DNA of 51,750 bases from an uncultured Oscillospiraceae bacterium. GTDB taxonomy: Bacteria; Bacillota; Clostridia; Oscillospirales; Oscillospiraceae. The stretch covers positions 1 through 51,750 of the forward strand of contig CANQPU010000015.1 in NCBI GenBank assembly GCA_947625815.1. Direction: 5' to 3'. Positions within the stretch are counted from its first letter, which is position 1, and the number at the start of each line of letters is the position of its first letter. The position numbers were made by a program, and so were the translations under genes. The notes beneath the pieces were generated by a model, which was not told the DNA's origin, searched no databases, and saw only the letters and a list, made by a program, of their open reading frames with translations. Shown here piece by piece: positions 38,956 to 48,315 of the stretch.

Positions 38956-41079
38956 ATGGGACTTACATTACGCTCCGTGGGCCGGAGGGCCGCGGCCGAC
39001 AGCGGATTTGAGGGCGCGGCCTTCCGCACCGCCGCGCTGGCGGGAAACCCCAACGTGGGCAAATCCACCGTCTTCAACGGCCTCACGGGTCTCCACCAGC
39101 ACACGGGCAACTGGTCCGGGAAAACGGTCCTCTCCGCCGCCGGGACCTATCAGTACGGGGGGCGGACCTACCGGCTTGTGGATATCCCCGGCGCCTACTC
39201 CCTCCGGGCCGGCTCCGCCGAGGAGGAGGCGGCCCGGGACGCCATCGCCCTGGGGGGCGCGGACCTGGTCATCACGGTCTGCGACGCCGGGGCGCTGGAG
39301 CGGAACCTGAACCTGACCCTGCAGATCCTGGAGGTGACGCCCAACGTCATCGTGGCCGTGAACCTTCTGGACGAGGCGGAGAAGCGGGGGATCCGGGTGG
39401 ACCTGGAGGCCCTGTCAAGGCGCCTTGGCGTGCCCGTGGTGGGCATGGCGGCCAGGAGAGGCCGGGGGTTGGAGGACCTGAGGCGGGCGGTGGCGGACTT
39501 CACCCCCCGGGAATACGCCTATACCGTCAAATACGGCGAGACCATCGAGCGGGAGCTCAACGGCCTCGAGCTGCGTCTTGAGAACCTGCTGGACGGGCGG
39601 ATAAATCCCCGCTTCGCCGCGCTCAAGCTCCTGGAGGGCGACGGGGGGCTTCTGGCCGCCGTGAAAGCGTCCCTGGGCCTGGATCTGGCGGAGCATCCGG
39701 AGATCAAGCCCCTCCTGGAGGCCTCCCTGAGCCGCCTGGAGGCCTCCGGGCTCGACCGGGCGGGCCTGCGGGATGAGCTCATCGCCGGGATCTACCGGAG
39801 CGCGGGGTCGATCTGCCGGGAGTGCGTCTCCGGCGGGCAGACCTATGACCAAAGGCAGCTCCGGCTCGACCGGCTCCTGACCCGGCCCCTCACGGGCATC
39901 CCGGTGATGCTCTGCCTCATGGCGCTCATCTTCTTCATCACCCTCAAGGGCGCCAACGCCCCCTCCGACTGGCTCTACGCCCTCTTTGAAAAGCTGGGCG
40001 ACGCCATGAGCCGGGGCCTCCTGGCTCTCGGCGCGCCGGGGTGGCTCCACGACGCCCTCATCCTGGGCGTCTGGCGGGTCCTGAGCTACGTGGTCTCCGT
40101 GATGCTCCCGCCCATGGCCATTTTCTTCCCCATGTTCACCCTCCTGGAGGACCTGGGGTATCTCCCGCGGGTGGCCTTCGACCTGGACAGCAGCTTCCGG
40201 CGGTCCGGTGCCTGCGGGAAGCAGTGCCTGACCATGGCCATGGGCCTGGGGTGCAACGCCGCCGGCGTGGTGGGCTGCCGCATCATCGACTCCCGGCGCG
40301 AGCGCCTCATCGCCACGGTGACCAACTCCCTGATGCCCTGCAACGGCCGGTTCCCCATCCTCATCTCCCTCATCACCATCTTCATGGTGGGCGCCGGCGG
40401 CCTCCTCCGGTCCGCTCTGGCCGCGGGGGTGCTGACCCTGTTCATCGTCGCGGGCGTGGCCGCCACGCTCCTCCTGTCCCGGTTCCTCAGCCGCACGCTC
40501 CTGAAGGGCGACGCCTCCTCCCCCACGCTGGAGCTGCCCCCCTTCCGCGCGCCCAAGGTGGGCGAGGTGCTGGTGCGCTCCCTGCTGGATCGGACCCTCT
40601 TCGTCCTGGGCCGGGCCGCCGCCGTGGCCGCGCCGGCGGGCCTGCTCATATGGCTGACGGCCAACGTGTACATCGGCGGGCAGTCCGTTCTCTCCCTCGT
40701 CACCGGGTTCCTCGACCCGGTGGGGTGCTTCCTGGGGATGGACGGGGTCATCCTCACCGCCTTTCTCCTGGGACTCCCGGCCAACGAGACGGTGATCCCC
40801 ATCATCATCATGGCCTATTCCGCCTCCGGCGCCTTCAGCGGGGGCGCCGGGACCGCCGCCCTGCGGGAGCTTCTGACGGCCAACGGCTGGACCCTGACCA
40901 CGGCCATTTGCACCTGCCTCTTCACCGTCATGCACTGGCCCTGCACCACCACGCTCCTCACCGTCAAAAAGGAGACGGGCAGCCTCAAATGGACGGTCCT
41001 CTCGGCCCTCCTCCCCGCCGCCCTGGGCGCCGCCGTCTGCGCCCTCATCGCCGCCCTGAGCCACCTTTTCTGCGCATAA
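38956..41079 (+). CDS. feoB: Ferrous iron transporter FeoB
   Basis: 707 residues. N-terminal GTPase domain with G1 GNPNVGKST (about 30-38), G3 DIPGAYSL and G4 NLLD (the family more often has NMMD or NxxD). The helical GDI region follows, then a membrane domain with two Gate motifs containing MGLGCNAAGVVGCRII and LGLPANETVIPIIIMAYS, and the conserved Cys in CLFTVMHWPCTT. It imports Fe2+. GGAGGA precedes the ATG. No FeoC is seen. Confidence 0.96.
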   Translation: MGLTLRSVGRRAAADSGFEGAAFRTAALAGNPNVGKSTVFNGLTGLHQHTGNWSGKTVLSAAGTYQYGGRTYRLVDIPGAYSLRAGSAEEEAARDAIALGGADLVITVCDAGALERNLNLTLQILEVTPNVIVAVNLLDEAEKRGIRVDLEALSRRLGVPVVGMAARRGRGLEDLRRAVADFTPREYAYTVKYGETIERELNGLELRLENLLDGRINPRFAALKLLEGDGGLLAAVKASLGLDLAEHPEIKPLLEASLSRLEASGLDRAGLRDELIAGIYRSAGSICRECVSGGQTYDQRQLRLDRLLTRPLTGIPVMLCLMALIFFITLKGANAPSDWLYALFEKLGDAMSRGLLALGAPGWLHDALILGVWRVLSYVVSVMLPPMAIFFPMFTLLEDLGYLPRVAFDLDSSFRRSGACGKQCLTMAMGLGCNAAGVVGCRIIDSRRERLIATVTNSLMPCNGRFPILISLITIFMVGAGGLLRSALAAGVLTLFIVAGVAATLLLSRFLSRTLLKGDASSPTLELPPFRAPKVGEVLVRSLLDRTLFVLGRAAAVAAPAGLLIWLTANVYIGGQSVLSLVTGFLDPVGCFLGMDGVILTAFLLGLPANETVIPIIIMAYSASGAFSGGAGTAALRELLTANGWTLTTAICTCLFTVMHWPCTTTLLTVKKETGSLKWTVLSALLPAALGAAVCALIAALSHLFCA

Positions 41080-41576
41080 GCCCCACGCGCACCCCCGCCG
41101 GAAAAACCGAGCGGCCTTTCCCCACCGCATCAGAAATGCCCCATCCGAAAGGATGGGGCATTTCCCAGCTTGCAAAAAACTCGGTTTCAATTTTTTCCGG
41201 CGGCATGTACGTCGGAAAAATCCCTTTTGTCGCCCAAGTGTGCCCCAAGGCGCGCGCAGGGCGACAGCAGGAAAATTCGGCGTGAATTCCGCAGAATTCA
41301 CGCCGGGTCTTCCGCACGTTCCCCTTGTCGAAAAAAGCCCCGCGGGGCTTTTTTCGACAGTTCCAGAAATGCCCCATCCGAAAGGATGGGGCATTTCCGC
41401 AAAAAATGAGGGAGAAACACTCAGCTTGCGCTGAGAAAGACGGATTGGGAGATATCCGCCGAAGCTTCCGGCGATATTGGGGGATATCGCCGTGATTGTG
41501 GAGGAATCGCTTCATCTTTCATTATACATATGTATACAAGCAAGTTGTGAACAAACTATATACATTTTGTAAACAA
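41080..41576. repeat. Gene-free hairpin array with duplicated 33-bp unit
   Basis: A 33-bp unit with a 13-bp stem and GAAA loop occurs identically at 41132-41164 and 41365-41397. Between and after them: an A/T-flanked hairpin (about 41191-41220), GTCGCCC/GGGCGAC (41228-41265), a perfect 12-bp stem at 41278-41305, a perfect 34-bp palindrome at 41326-41359 with A6/T6, CTCAGC/GCTGAG (41420-41435), and overlapping alternative stems sharing CGGCGATAT (about 41450-41492). No plausible gene lies here. Some hairpins can terminate feoB and the convergent kinase gene. Confidence 0.75.
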
Positions 41577-43031
41577 TCAATTCTCCCGCGGCTCTCCGTT
41601 TTTGCCCCCGGCCAGGCGCAGGTCGAAGGCAAAGGTGGTGATCCCGTCCCTGCTGGATACGAAGATGGAGCTCTGGTGGCTGTCCAGGATGGTCTTGGCG
41701 ATATAAAGCCCCAGGCCCACGCCGTCCCGGTCCCGGTTCCTGGAGGCGTCCGTCTTGTGGAAGCGCTCGAAGATCCGGGGCAGCTCCTCCTTGGGGATCG
41801 TCTCGCCCCGGTTGGCCACGGAGACGAAGGCCCTCCCCTCCTCCCGCCAGAGCTTGACGGTGATGGTGGAGCCGGGCGAGGCGAATTTGGCGGCGTTGTC
41901 CAGAAGATTGTGGACCACCTGGGTGATGGCGTCCGCGTCGCCGGAGACATAGACGGCGTCCTCGGGGAGGACCGTCTCCACATCCAGCCCGCGGGAGGTG
42001 ATCTTCTGCTCCAGGCTCAGAAGGCTCTGGCAGACCACCTCCAAAAGGTCAAAGGACCGGCGCTGGAGCTCCATGGGGGTGACGGACTGGATCTGGCTCA
42101 TGTCCAGCATCCCCCGCACGAGTCTGGAGAGCCGTTTCGTCTCGGAGGAGATGATCTGGAGGCACTCCGCCTCCCGCTCGGGCGGCACGGTGCCGTCCAG
42201 GATGCCGTCGGCGTAGCCCGAGATGGTGGTCATGGGGGTCTTCAGCTCGTGGGACACGTTGGCGATGAGCTCCCGGCGGCTCTTCTCGCTGCGCTCCAGG
42301 GAGTCGGCCATCACGTTGAAGGCCCGGGCCAGCTCCGAGACCTCGTCGTGCCGGTCGCCGGTGTGGACCCGGGGCGTGAAGTCCCCGCGGCTGTAGCTCC
42401 TGGCCGCGTCCGACATCTCCTTGATGGGCCGGCTCAGCTTCCGGATGACGAAGAAGGCCAGCGCGAAGGACAACAGCACCACCACGGCGGCGGCAAACAG
42501 GAAGATCTCCGCGAAGCCCCGCCAGATGCCGCTCATGCGCCCCGCCTCGTCGGAGACGAAGATATACCCGGAGCTTCCGGCGGGCAGGGCGATGCCCACC
42601 ACGAAGCGGCTGCGCTCAAAATTCCCGTTCAGGTTGGAAAAGCCCCGGTAGATGCCCTCCCGGTTCACCGCCGCCACGGTCTGGGAGGGGACGGTCCTGC
42701 CCAGGTGCGGACAGCCCGGGTCCCTGTCCGAGCAGTTGAGGATCCGCCCCTCGCTGTCCGTCACCAGCGTGTGATAGCCGGACATCCGGGAGATCCAGGA
42801 GAGGATCGCCTTCATGTTGATGCCCTCCATGTCCTGCCCGGCCTGGGCGTAGGACCGGAGCATCACGCCCGCGGTCTGGGCCGATTCCACCATGCTCTCG
42901 CTGCGCTCCCGGAGGATGAAGCTGTAACTCATGCCGGCAAAGGCCATGCCCAGGATAAAGAAGCTCACGCAAAAGAGGAGGACGATGGTGATGAAATTCC
43001 TGACATAGACGCTCCGGAAAAAGGCCCTCAT
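41577..43031 (-). CDS. Sensor histidine kinase
   Basis: 484 residues. First membrane helix (about 13-33), an extracytoplasmic domain of about 130 residues, second helix (about 175-197), HAMP (RKLSRPIKEMSDAARSYSRG), HisKA box ANVSHELKTPMTTISGY with His261, and HATPase motifs NLLDNAAKF, RGETIPKEELPRIFERF and GVGLGLYIAK. The signal is unknown. The start overlaps the response regulator stop (ATGA). The sensor domain has a Cys pair (CSDRDPGCP) that might bind metal or form a disulfide; this is speculative. Confidence 0.95.
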   Translation of the reverse strand: MRAFFRSVYVRNFITIVLLFCVSFFILGMAFAGMSYSFILRERSESMVESAQTAGVMLRSYAQAGQDMEGINMKAILSWISRMSGYHTLVTDSEGRILNCSDRDPGCPHLGRTVPSQTVAAVNREGIYRGFSNLNGNFERSRFVVGIALPAGSSGYIFVSDEAGRMSGIWRGFAEIFLFAAAVVVLLSFALAFFVIRKLSRPIKEMSDAARSYSRGDFTPRVHTGDRHDEVSELARAFNVMADSLERSEKSRRELIANVSHELKTPMTTISGYADGILDGTVPPEREAECLQIISSETKRLSRLVRGMLDMSQIQSVTPMELQRRSFDLLEVVCQSLLSLEQKITSRGLDVETVLPEDAVYVSGDADAITQVVHNLLDNAAKFASPGSTITVKLWREEGRAFVSVANRGETIPKEELPRIFERFHKTDASRNRDRDGVGLGLYIAKTILDSHQSSIFVSSRDGITTFAFDLRLAGGKNGEPREN

Positions 43032-43753
43032 GTGGCGTCCCCCGGCGTCTTCGCCGCCTCCTCCGGGGTCTTCAGCTCAAACTTGTACCCCACGCCCCAG
43101 ACGGTCTTCAGCGTCCACTGGGGGGATACGTCCTCCAGCTTCTCGCGGAGGCGCTTGATATGTACGTCCACGGTGCGGGAGTCCCCGAAGTAATCAAAGC
43201 CCCACACCTCGTCCAGCAGCTGATTGCGGGTATAGACCCGGTTGGGCGACAGGGCCAGGTGGTAGAGGAGCTCCATCTCCTTCGGCGGGATATCCACCCG
43301 CTTCCCATCCACCGTGAGGACAAAGGCGTCCATGTCGATGATCAGCTTGTCAAAGACCAGCCGGCGCTTGCCGCCCTCGCCCTTTTCCCCGCCGTACCGG
43401 CGCAGGACCGCCCGGATGCGGGCCGTGACCTCCTTCATGTCAAAGGGCTTGACGATGTAGTCGTCGGCGCCCATCTCCAGGCCCGTGACCTTGTCGAAGG
43501 TCTCGCCCTTGGCCGTGAGCATGATGACCGGCGTCTCGGCCTGGGCGCGGATCTTACGCAGCACGCCCCAGCCGTCAAGCTCGGGGAGCATGATGTCCAG
43601 GAGCACCAGATCCGGCCTCTCCCGCTCAAACTCCTGCACGCCCTTCATCCCGTCGTGGGCGATAACGGCCCGGAAGCCCTCCCGCTCCAGATAGAGCCGG
43701 AGGAGCTCGGCGATGTTCACGTCGTCCTCCACCACAAGTATTTTTTCGGCCAT
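43028..43753 (-). CDS. OmpR-family response regulator
   Basis: 241 residues. Receiver domain with acidic pocket (VVEDD), Asp53 (LLDIMLPELDG), Thr/Lys in MLTAKG and VKPFD; then a winged-helix output domain (PPKEMELLYHLALSPNRVYTR...TVDVHIKRLREKLE). The ATG at 43753 follows AAGGGGAG. The partner kinase gene overlaps it by 4 bp. Its targets are unknown; the neighbouring ABC operon is on the same strand upstream, but a terminator-like hairpin separates them. Confidence 0.95.
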   Translation of the reverse strand: MAEKILVVEDDVNIAELLRLYLEREGFRAVIAHDGMKGVQEFERERPDLVLLDIMLPELDGWGVLRKIRAQAETPVIMLTAKGETFDKVTGLEMGADDYIVKPFDMKEVTARIRAVLRRYGGEKGEGGKRRLVFDKLIIDMDAFVLTVDGKRVDIPPKEMELLYHLALSPNRVYTRNQLLDEVWGFDYFGDSRTVDVHIKRLREKLEDVSPQWTLKTVWGVGYKFELKTPEEAAKTPGDAT

Positions 43754-43792
43754 GGACTGTCTCCCCTTTAGCAATTTATTTGGACAGTGACT

Positions 43793-43798
43793 ATTATA
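43793..43798 (-). promoter_or_regulatory. -10 box of the two-component operon
   Basis: Perfect TATAAT on the minus strand, about 40 bp before the response regulator start. No good -35 box at 16-18 bp, so it may need an activator. Confidence 0.5.
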
Positions 43799-43840
43799 GT
43801 TTTTCCCCCGGCGCAAGGGTGAATTTTTTGTAAAGCTTGA

Positions 43841-43868
43841 AAAAAGTTTCTCAAACGGCGGGGTTTGA
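43841..43868 (-). terminator. Weak terminator after the ABC permease gene
   Basis: TCAAAC/GTTTGA stem (43851-43856 with 43863-43868), 6-nt loop. On the minus strand the T6 run follows after GAAAC. It lies 10 bp past the permease stop. Confidence 0.5.
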
Positions 43869-43877
43869 CCGCGCGGA

Positions 43878-46220
43878 TCATTTTTTGAAGGCCGCCAGGG
43901 AGAAGAGGGCCGTCTCCCCGGCCAGCAGCGCCCCGGCCGGGACGCTCCCGGCAAAGGCCCTCACCGCCAGCCCCGCCGGGGAGAGGGCCGTGAGCTTCTC
44001 CAGCGCCGGCGACAGGGCGGAGAGGTCCAGAAAGCACCCGCCCGCCAGACAGATGAGCACGGCCAGCAGCGGCGCCAGCGCGTCCACGCGCCCCTCGGCC
44101 GCGCCGAAGCGGGTCACGGCCACGGAGAGGGCGGCCATGCACAGCGCCGTCAGCACGGCGGGCAGGACCGTCTCCGGTCCGGGGCCCGCGGGGAGCAGCA
44201 CCGCGAAGACGGTGAGGAGCCCCAGCGCCGCCAGGCTCAGAAGGTCCGTCAGGGCCGACATCACCCGCCCTCCCCGCAGGGCAAAGAGCCTCCGGCGGAC
44301 CGCGCGGGCGTCGGCGGAGGCGGTAAAGGCGGCGGCGGTGAGCAGGGTGAAGAGGGCCGCCAGCGCGGCAAAGGCCATGGGACTGGGTGCGAAGGGGTCG
44401 GCGGGGGCCAGGGCGGAGGTGCGGGTGATGCGATAAAGCTCCGGCAGGGCCGCCGCCGCGTCGGCAATGGCCCCGCGCAGCGCCGGGATCTCCTCCGGGG
44501 CCAGCTCCCGGCCCAGGAGCCTCCCGGCGTCGGCCACGGCCTCACAGGACCGGAGCTGGACCATCACCGCGCCGGCCACGATCTCCCGAGCCCCCTGACC
44601 CGTCACGGAGGCGGCGGAGGCCCGAAGCTCCAGGGGCGTCTCCCCGCCGGAGCGCAGGGCGTCGGCGTACCCGGCGCCCACCGTGAGGATCCCCTCGAGG
44701 GACCCGGTCAGAAGGGCGGTCTCCGCCCTCTCCGGGGCGACCTCCTCCAGCACCACGCCAGGGGCGGAGGCGATGGCCTCCGTCAGCTCCCGGGAGAGGT
44801 CGGAGCGGTCCAGATCGCACACCCCCAGCCGCAGGGCCGTGGCGCGGCCGGAGGCCGCCGACGCCCCCGCGACGCCGCAGACAAGGGCCGCCGCCAGGAA
44901 GGCGGCGAGGGCGGCAAAGCCGCCGGTCATGAAGCGGATACGGGAGAGGGTGAGCAGGCAGATACGGCCCGGCAGACCGACGGATCCGGCGTTTTCCTGC
45001 CCCCGAGGGGAAAAAACGGGTGAGGAGAGGGGGGTATGGCGGGCAGGGCGGGACCGGGAGAGGAGGGGAAGGGACAGGGCAAGGCACCCGGCGCAGACCG
45101 GAAGGAGGGGGCATAAAAGACGGAGGATCCCGGCCGGATCCAGCCCCGCCGCCGCCCCCTCAAGAGCCAGGGAGGCATACCGGGGCAGCGCCGCGTACCG
45201 GAGCGCCCGGAGGCCGGCGGGCAGGGAGGAGACGGGCCACAGGGTCCCGCCCAGCGCCAGGGAGAGCAGCACAAGGAGACTGCCCCACCGCTGGACGGCC
45301 GCGGCGGAGGAGGTGAGGGCGGCCAGCAGGAGCATGACGGAGAAGGCCGTCAGGAGGAGAAGGGCATAGAGCCCCAGAAGGCGGAAAAAGGGCAGGCCCG
45401 TCATCAGCGCCGCGGGGACGAGGGCCGGGAGGGACAGCAAAAGCGCCGACAGGTATTTGGAGGCCGCAAAGCCCCCGACGCCCAGGCGGCAGGCGCGGAG
45501 CCGGGGCAGGACGCCCAGGCCCAGCTCCTCCGGGACGGTCTTGGCCGAGCCGATGGCGAAGAAGAGGGCCAGGACCCCCAGGACACAGGCGGCGAGCCGG
45601 CGGGTCAGCGCCGCGGCGGGGCCGCCGGTCTCGTCGCTTGGATAAAGCGAGGTAAAGACCCGCTGGCGGCCCAGGGCGTCCACCGCCAGCCGGTCGCCGG
45701 TCTCCCGGCGCATCTGGCGGATCAGGCCGTCCGTCAGCTCTCCGTAAACATAGGTGTAGGTGCCCAGCGCGGAGGCGTGGTTGGCCCGGATGATGCCCAT
45801 GACGGACCGGAAGATGGCCTCGAACACCGCGCTTTGAACGGGCATGTCGGAGTTGAGGGTCACGTCCACGGGACATTCGGCCATGCGGTAGACCTGATAG
45901 AAGAAGTCCTTCGGTATGGTGACCACGGCGGCGGCGCCGCCGGCCAGGGCCTCCCCGTCGGTAACGCCGCCGTCGATGACGGTGACTTTGGAAAAGAGGT
46001 CGATGTTCCCCAGCTGGCTGATGAGGGACCGGGACATGACCGTCCCGTCCTCATCCCGGACGGCGACGGGAAAGCTCCGGAGCGTCTCGGCGCCGGTCAG
46101 GTCCTCCATGCCCAGCGAGAGGGCCGGGAGGAGCAGGACGGGCAGCAGGACCGCCAGGATCCCCGCCCCGGAGAGGAACAGGCGCACGTCCTTATAGAGC
46201 GCGGCAAAAAATGACCTCAT
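43878..46220 (-). CDS. Double-length ABC-2 type permease
   Basis: 780 residues. The chain reads as two ABC-2 permease modules in tandem. In the first (about 1-390), a membrane helix near the N-terminus (LSGAGILAVLLPVLLLPALSLG) is followed by an outside domain and about five helices. The second (about 415-780) repeats the plan (RFMTGGFAALAAFLAAALVCG, an outside domain, then about five helices). ABC-2 exporters usually use two separate or identical six-helix subunits, so this fused form could make the whole membrane part alone. Start overlaps the ATPase stop (ATGA). Substrate unknown. Confidence 0.85.
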   Translation of the reverse strand: MRSFFAALYKDVRLFLSGAGILAVLLPVLLLPALSLGMEDLTGAETLRSFPVAVRDEDGTVMSRSLISQLGNIDLFSKVTVIDGGVTDGEALAGGAAAVVTIPKDFFYQVYRMAECPVDVTLNSDMPVQSAVFEAIFRSVMGIIRANHASALGTYTYVYGELTDGLIRQMRRETGDRLAVDALGRQRVFTSLYPSDETGGPAAALTRRLAACVLGVLALFFAIGSAKTVPEELGLGVLPRLRACRLGVGGFAASKYLSALLLSLPALVPAALMTGLPFFRLLGLYALLLLTAFSVMLLLAALTSSAAAVQRWGSLLVLLSLALGGTLWPVSSLPAGLRALRYAALPRYASLALEGAAAGLDPAGILRLLCPLLPVCAGCLALSLPLLSRSRPARHTPLSSPVFSPRGQENAGSVGLPGRICLLTLSRIRFMTGGFAALAAFLAAALVCGVAGASAASGRATALRLGVCDLDRSDLSRELTEAIASAPGVVLEEVAPERAETALLTGSLEGILTVGAGYADALRSGGETPLELRASAASVTGQGAREIVAGAVMVQLRSCEAVADAGRLLGRELAPEEIPALRGAIADAAAALPELYRITRTSALAPADPFAPSPMAFAALAALFTLLTAAAFTASADARAVRRRLFALRGGRVMSALTDLLSLAALGLLTVFAVLLPAGPGPETVLPAVLTALCMAALSVAVTRFGAAEGRVDALAPLLAVLICLAGGCFLDLSALSPALEKLTALSPAGLAVRAFAGSVPAGALLAGETALFSLAAFKK

Positions 46221-46867
46221 GGCGCGGCCTCCCCGGTGATGAGGCCGGCCTCCATGGTGACGATCCGGTCGGCCGCCTCCTCCAGCTCCCCCGGGCGGTG
46301 GCTGATGAGGACCACGCCCACGCCCAGGGAGCGCAGGTGCTTCAAAAGCTCCAGGATCAGCCGGGCGGAGTCGGCGTCCGCGCCGACGGTGGGCTCATCC
46401 AGGAGCAGAAGGGCGGGGGTGACCATCAGCGCGGAGGCCAGATGGAGCCGGCGCTTCATCCCCCCCGAGCAGGAGGACACCCGCGCCCGCCCCTTGTCCG
46501 AAAGGCCCAGGCGCTCCAGAAGGTACTGGCTTCGGGCCCGGATCGCCCGCGGGGGCAGGCCGGCGGCGATGCCCCAGAAGCGCAGGTTCTGGAGGGCGGT
46601 GAGGGATTCGTAAAGGCTCAGCTCCTGGGGCACCCAGGAGGTGGAGGCCAGAGCGGCGGGAGAGCGGACGCAGGTGCCCGCGTCGGGCCTTGCGTCCCCG
46701 GCCAGGAGCGAGAGGAGCGTGGATTTTCCCGCGCCGTTCGGGCCGCGCACGCCCAGGATCTGACCGGAGCGGACGGTGAGGGACACCGGTCCCAGGGCCC
46801 TGATCCGGCCGTAATGGCGGACGGCGTCCGTCAGGACGCACAGAGGTTCATTTTCCACGTTCTTCAC
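46217..46867 (-). CDS. ABC transporter ATPase
   Basis: 216 residues. Walker A GPNGAGKSTLL, Q-loop VPQELSLYESLT, signature SSCSGGMKRRLHLASAL, Walker B LLLLDEPTVGAD and H-loop ISHRPGE. It is the CcmA/DrrA type that drives ABC-2 exporters, and shorter than DrrA proteins that have a C-terminal extension. The start is GTG at 46867, overlapping the stop of the zinc-ribbon gene (GTGA). It pairs with the permease at 43878-46220. Confidence 0.93.
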   Translation of the reverse strand: MKNVENEPLCVLTDAVRHYGRIRALGPVSLTVRSGQILGVRGPNGAGKSTLLSLLAGDARPDAGTCVRSPAALASTSWVPQELSLYESLTALQNLRFWGIAAGLPPRAIRARSQYLLERLGLSDKGRARVSSCSGGMKRRLHLASALMVTPALLLLDEPTVGADADSARLILELLKHLRSLGVGVVLISHRPGELEEAADRIVTMEAGLITGEAAP

Positions 46868-48210
46868 CTGCCCTCATATAAAATATCGGGAATGCCGCCC
46901 AGGATCTCGCGCAGACCCTCCTCCGCGCTCTCCCCGATCTCCCGCGCCAGGGCCAGGAGCCTGATCACCGAGTAGTCCGTGATGTCCTCCCGCTCCAGCT
47001 CCGGCGGCGAAACGAGGCCGCAGGACCGGACGCGGAGGGTAAAGACGGTGTCCTCAAGCACCCGGGCCTCCGGCGCTGACAGGGTGAACCGCAGCTCGAC
47101 GCCGCCATTCTCGGCGGGGGCCGGGGACAGCTCCAAAGACACGTCCCAGGGCTCCGCCCCCAGGTAGAACGTGGGCTCTCCGTCCCGGAAAGTCAGCTCC
47201 AGCGTCAGGGCGAAGGCGCCCCGCGACACCACGATCTGCCGGGGCAGGCCGGCGGCGGAGGCCAGGGTCCAGCGCAGAGCCTCCCCCTCCGGGAACGGGG
47301 CCCCGGAGAGCTCATAGAGGAGGTCCGACAGGGCCAGCAGGTCCCTCCGCGCGGCCCTTTCGGCCGCGCCGGAGCCCCGCAGCTCCTGATAATAGGCGAA
47401 AACCTCCAAAAGGTCCTCGTCCTCCTCCACCGCGTCCGCCAGGAGTCTGAGGAGCTCCCGGGCGGCCCCGGCGGAGGGGGTGAAGGTATAGAGGGTGACG
47501 TCCGCTGTCTCGCCTGTGGACACAAAGCGGATCCGGGCGTCCTTCTCCACGGTCAGGTTGTCCTCCCGGACCAGGGAGGCCGCCAGGTCGAAATACCGCT
47601 CCAGGAGGCGGGCGGCCAGCCGCCCGTCGGGGGCGGGGGTCTCCGGCCGGTCGGGGAGCTCCACGCCGAAGCGGCCCAGGAGCTTGGGCAGATCCGCGGT
47701 GTAGTACCGATCCGCCAGCGGGGACGCCCAGACGCCGAAAACGGGGCCGTCGCGGGTGACGCCCGCGGAGAGGATGGGGCTGGCCATCAGGGTGACCTCC
47801 GCCCGGACCGCCAGCTCCCCCTCCCCGGAGGAGAACGCCAGCTCCGCGCAGGTGCCGCGCAGATAGTCCCCCAGGATCGGGTCGGCGGATTCGGCGGTGA
47901 GGGTCAGGGCCGTCCCGGCGCCCTTTTTCGGGCCGGAGGCGCGCAGGGCGGAAAGGACGGGCTCCAGAAGCAGGTCCTTCTGGAGCTTTACGAAGCGCTG
48001 CGCGTCCGTGAGCAGGAGCCGGGGGAGCAGGACGGCGGCGGCGACGGTCAGGAGGACCGCGGCGGGGATGAGGAGCTTCACAAAAAGCGTCACCCGCCGG
48101 CGGCGGACCTTGCGGGGCGGGACGGGGAGGGCGCACATGGGGCAGCTCTCCGCTTCGGGCGACAGGCGTTCGCCGCAGCGGGGGCAGTATCGGTTTTTGG
48201 GGGCGCCCAT
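46864..48210 (-). CDS. Zinc-ribbon membrane protein of the ABC system
   Basis: 448 residues. An N-terminal zinc ribbon (Cys9, Cys12, Cys23, Cys26: CPRCGERLSPEAESCPMC), a basic stretch, one membrane helix (about 41-67), then an outside domain of about 380 residues rich in beta-strand-like segments (TLTAESADPIL, ALTLELTFRDGEPTFYLG). The outside domain family is not recognised. The membrane topology places the zinc ribbon inside. GGAG precedes the ATG. It is the first gene of a coupled three-gene operon, so it probably assists the exporter, for example in signalling or substrate handling; this is inferred from context. Confidence 0.82.
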   Translation of the reverse strand: MGAPKNRYCPRCGERLSPEAESCPMCALPVPPRKVRRRRVTLFVKLLIPAAVLLTVAAAVLLPRLLLTDAQRFVKLQKDLLLEPVLSALRASGPKKGAGTALTLTAESADPILGDYLRGTCAELAFSSGEGELAVRAEVTLMASPILSAGVTRDGPVFGVWASPLADRYYTADLPKLLGRFGVELPDRPETPAPDGRLAARLLERYFDLAASLVREDNLTVEKDARIRFVSTGETADVTLYTFTPSAGAARELLRLLADAVEEDEDLLEVFAYYQELRGSGAAERAARRDLLALSDLLYELSGAPFPEGEALRWTLASAAGLPRQIVVSRGAFALTLELTFRDGEPTFYLGAEPWDVSLELSPAPAENGGVELRFTLSAPEARVLEDTVFTLRVRSCGLVSPPELEREDITDYSVIRLLALAREIGESAEEGLREILGGIPDILYEGR

Positions 48211-48237
48211 GGCGTCAGCTCCTTTCCGTGGGGATAG

Positions 48238-48274
48238 GGAAAAGCCCAGGCACGCGGACTGGCGGCCTGGGCTT
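48238..48274 (-). terminator. Terminator of the opp operon
   Basis: A 10-bp perfect stem (48242-48251 with 48265-48274) and 13-nt loop; on the minus strand T4 follows. It lies between the DUF3899 gene and the zinc-ribbon gene. Confidence 0.82.
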
Positions 48275-48315
48275 ACGGTCTGATTTCCGCCCGATCCGGG
48301 GAAATGTTTTTCTGG

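Noticed and set aside
41496-43193. 565-codon plus-strand frame opposite the histidine kinase
   Set aside because: Antisense shadow; the kinase has all catalytic boxes on the minus strand.
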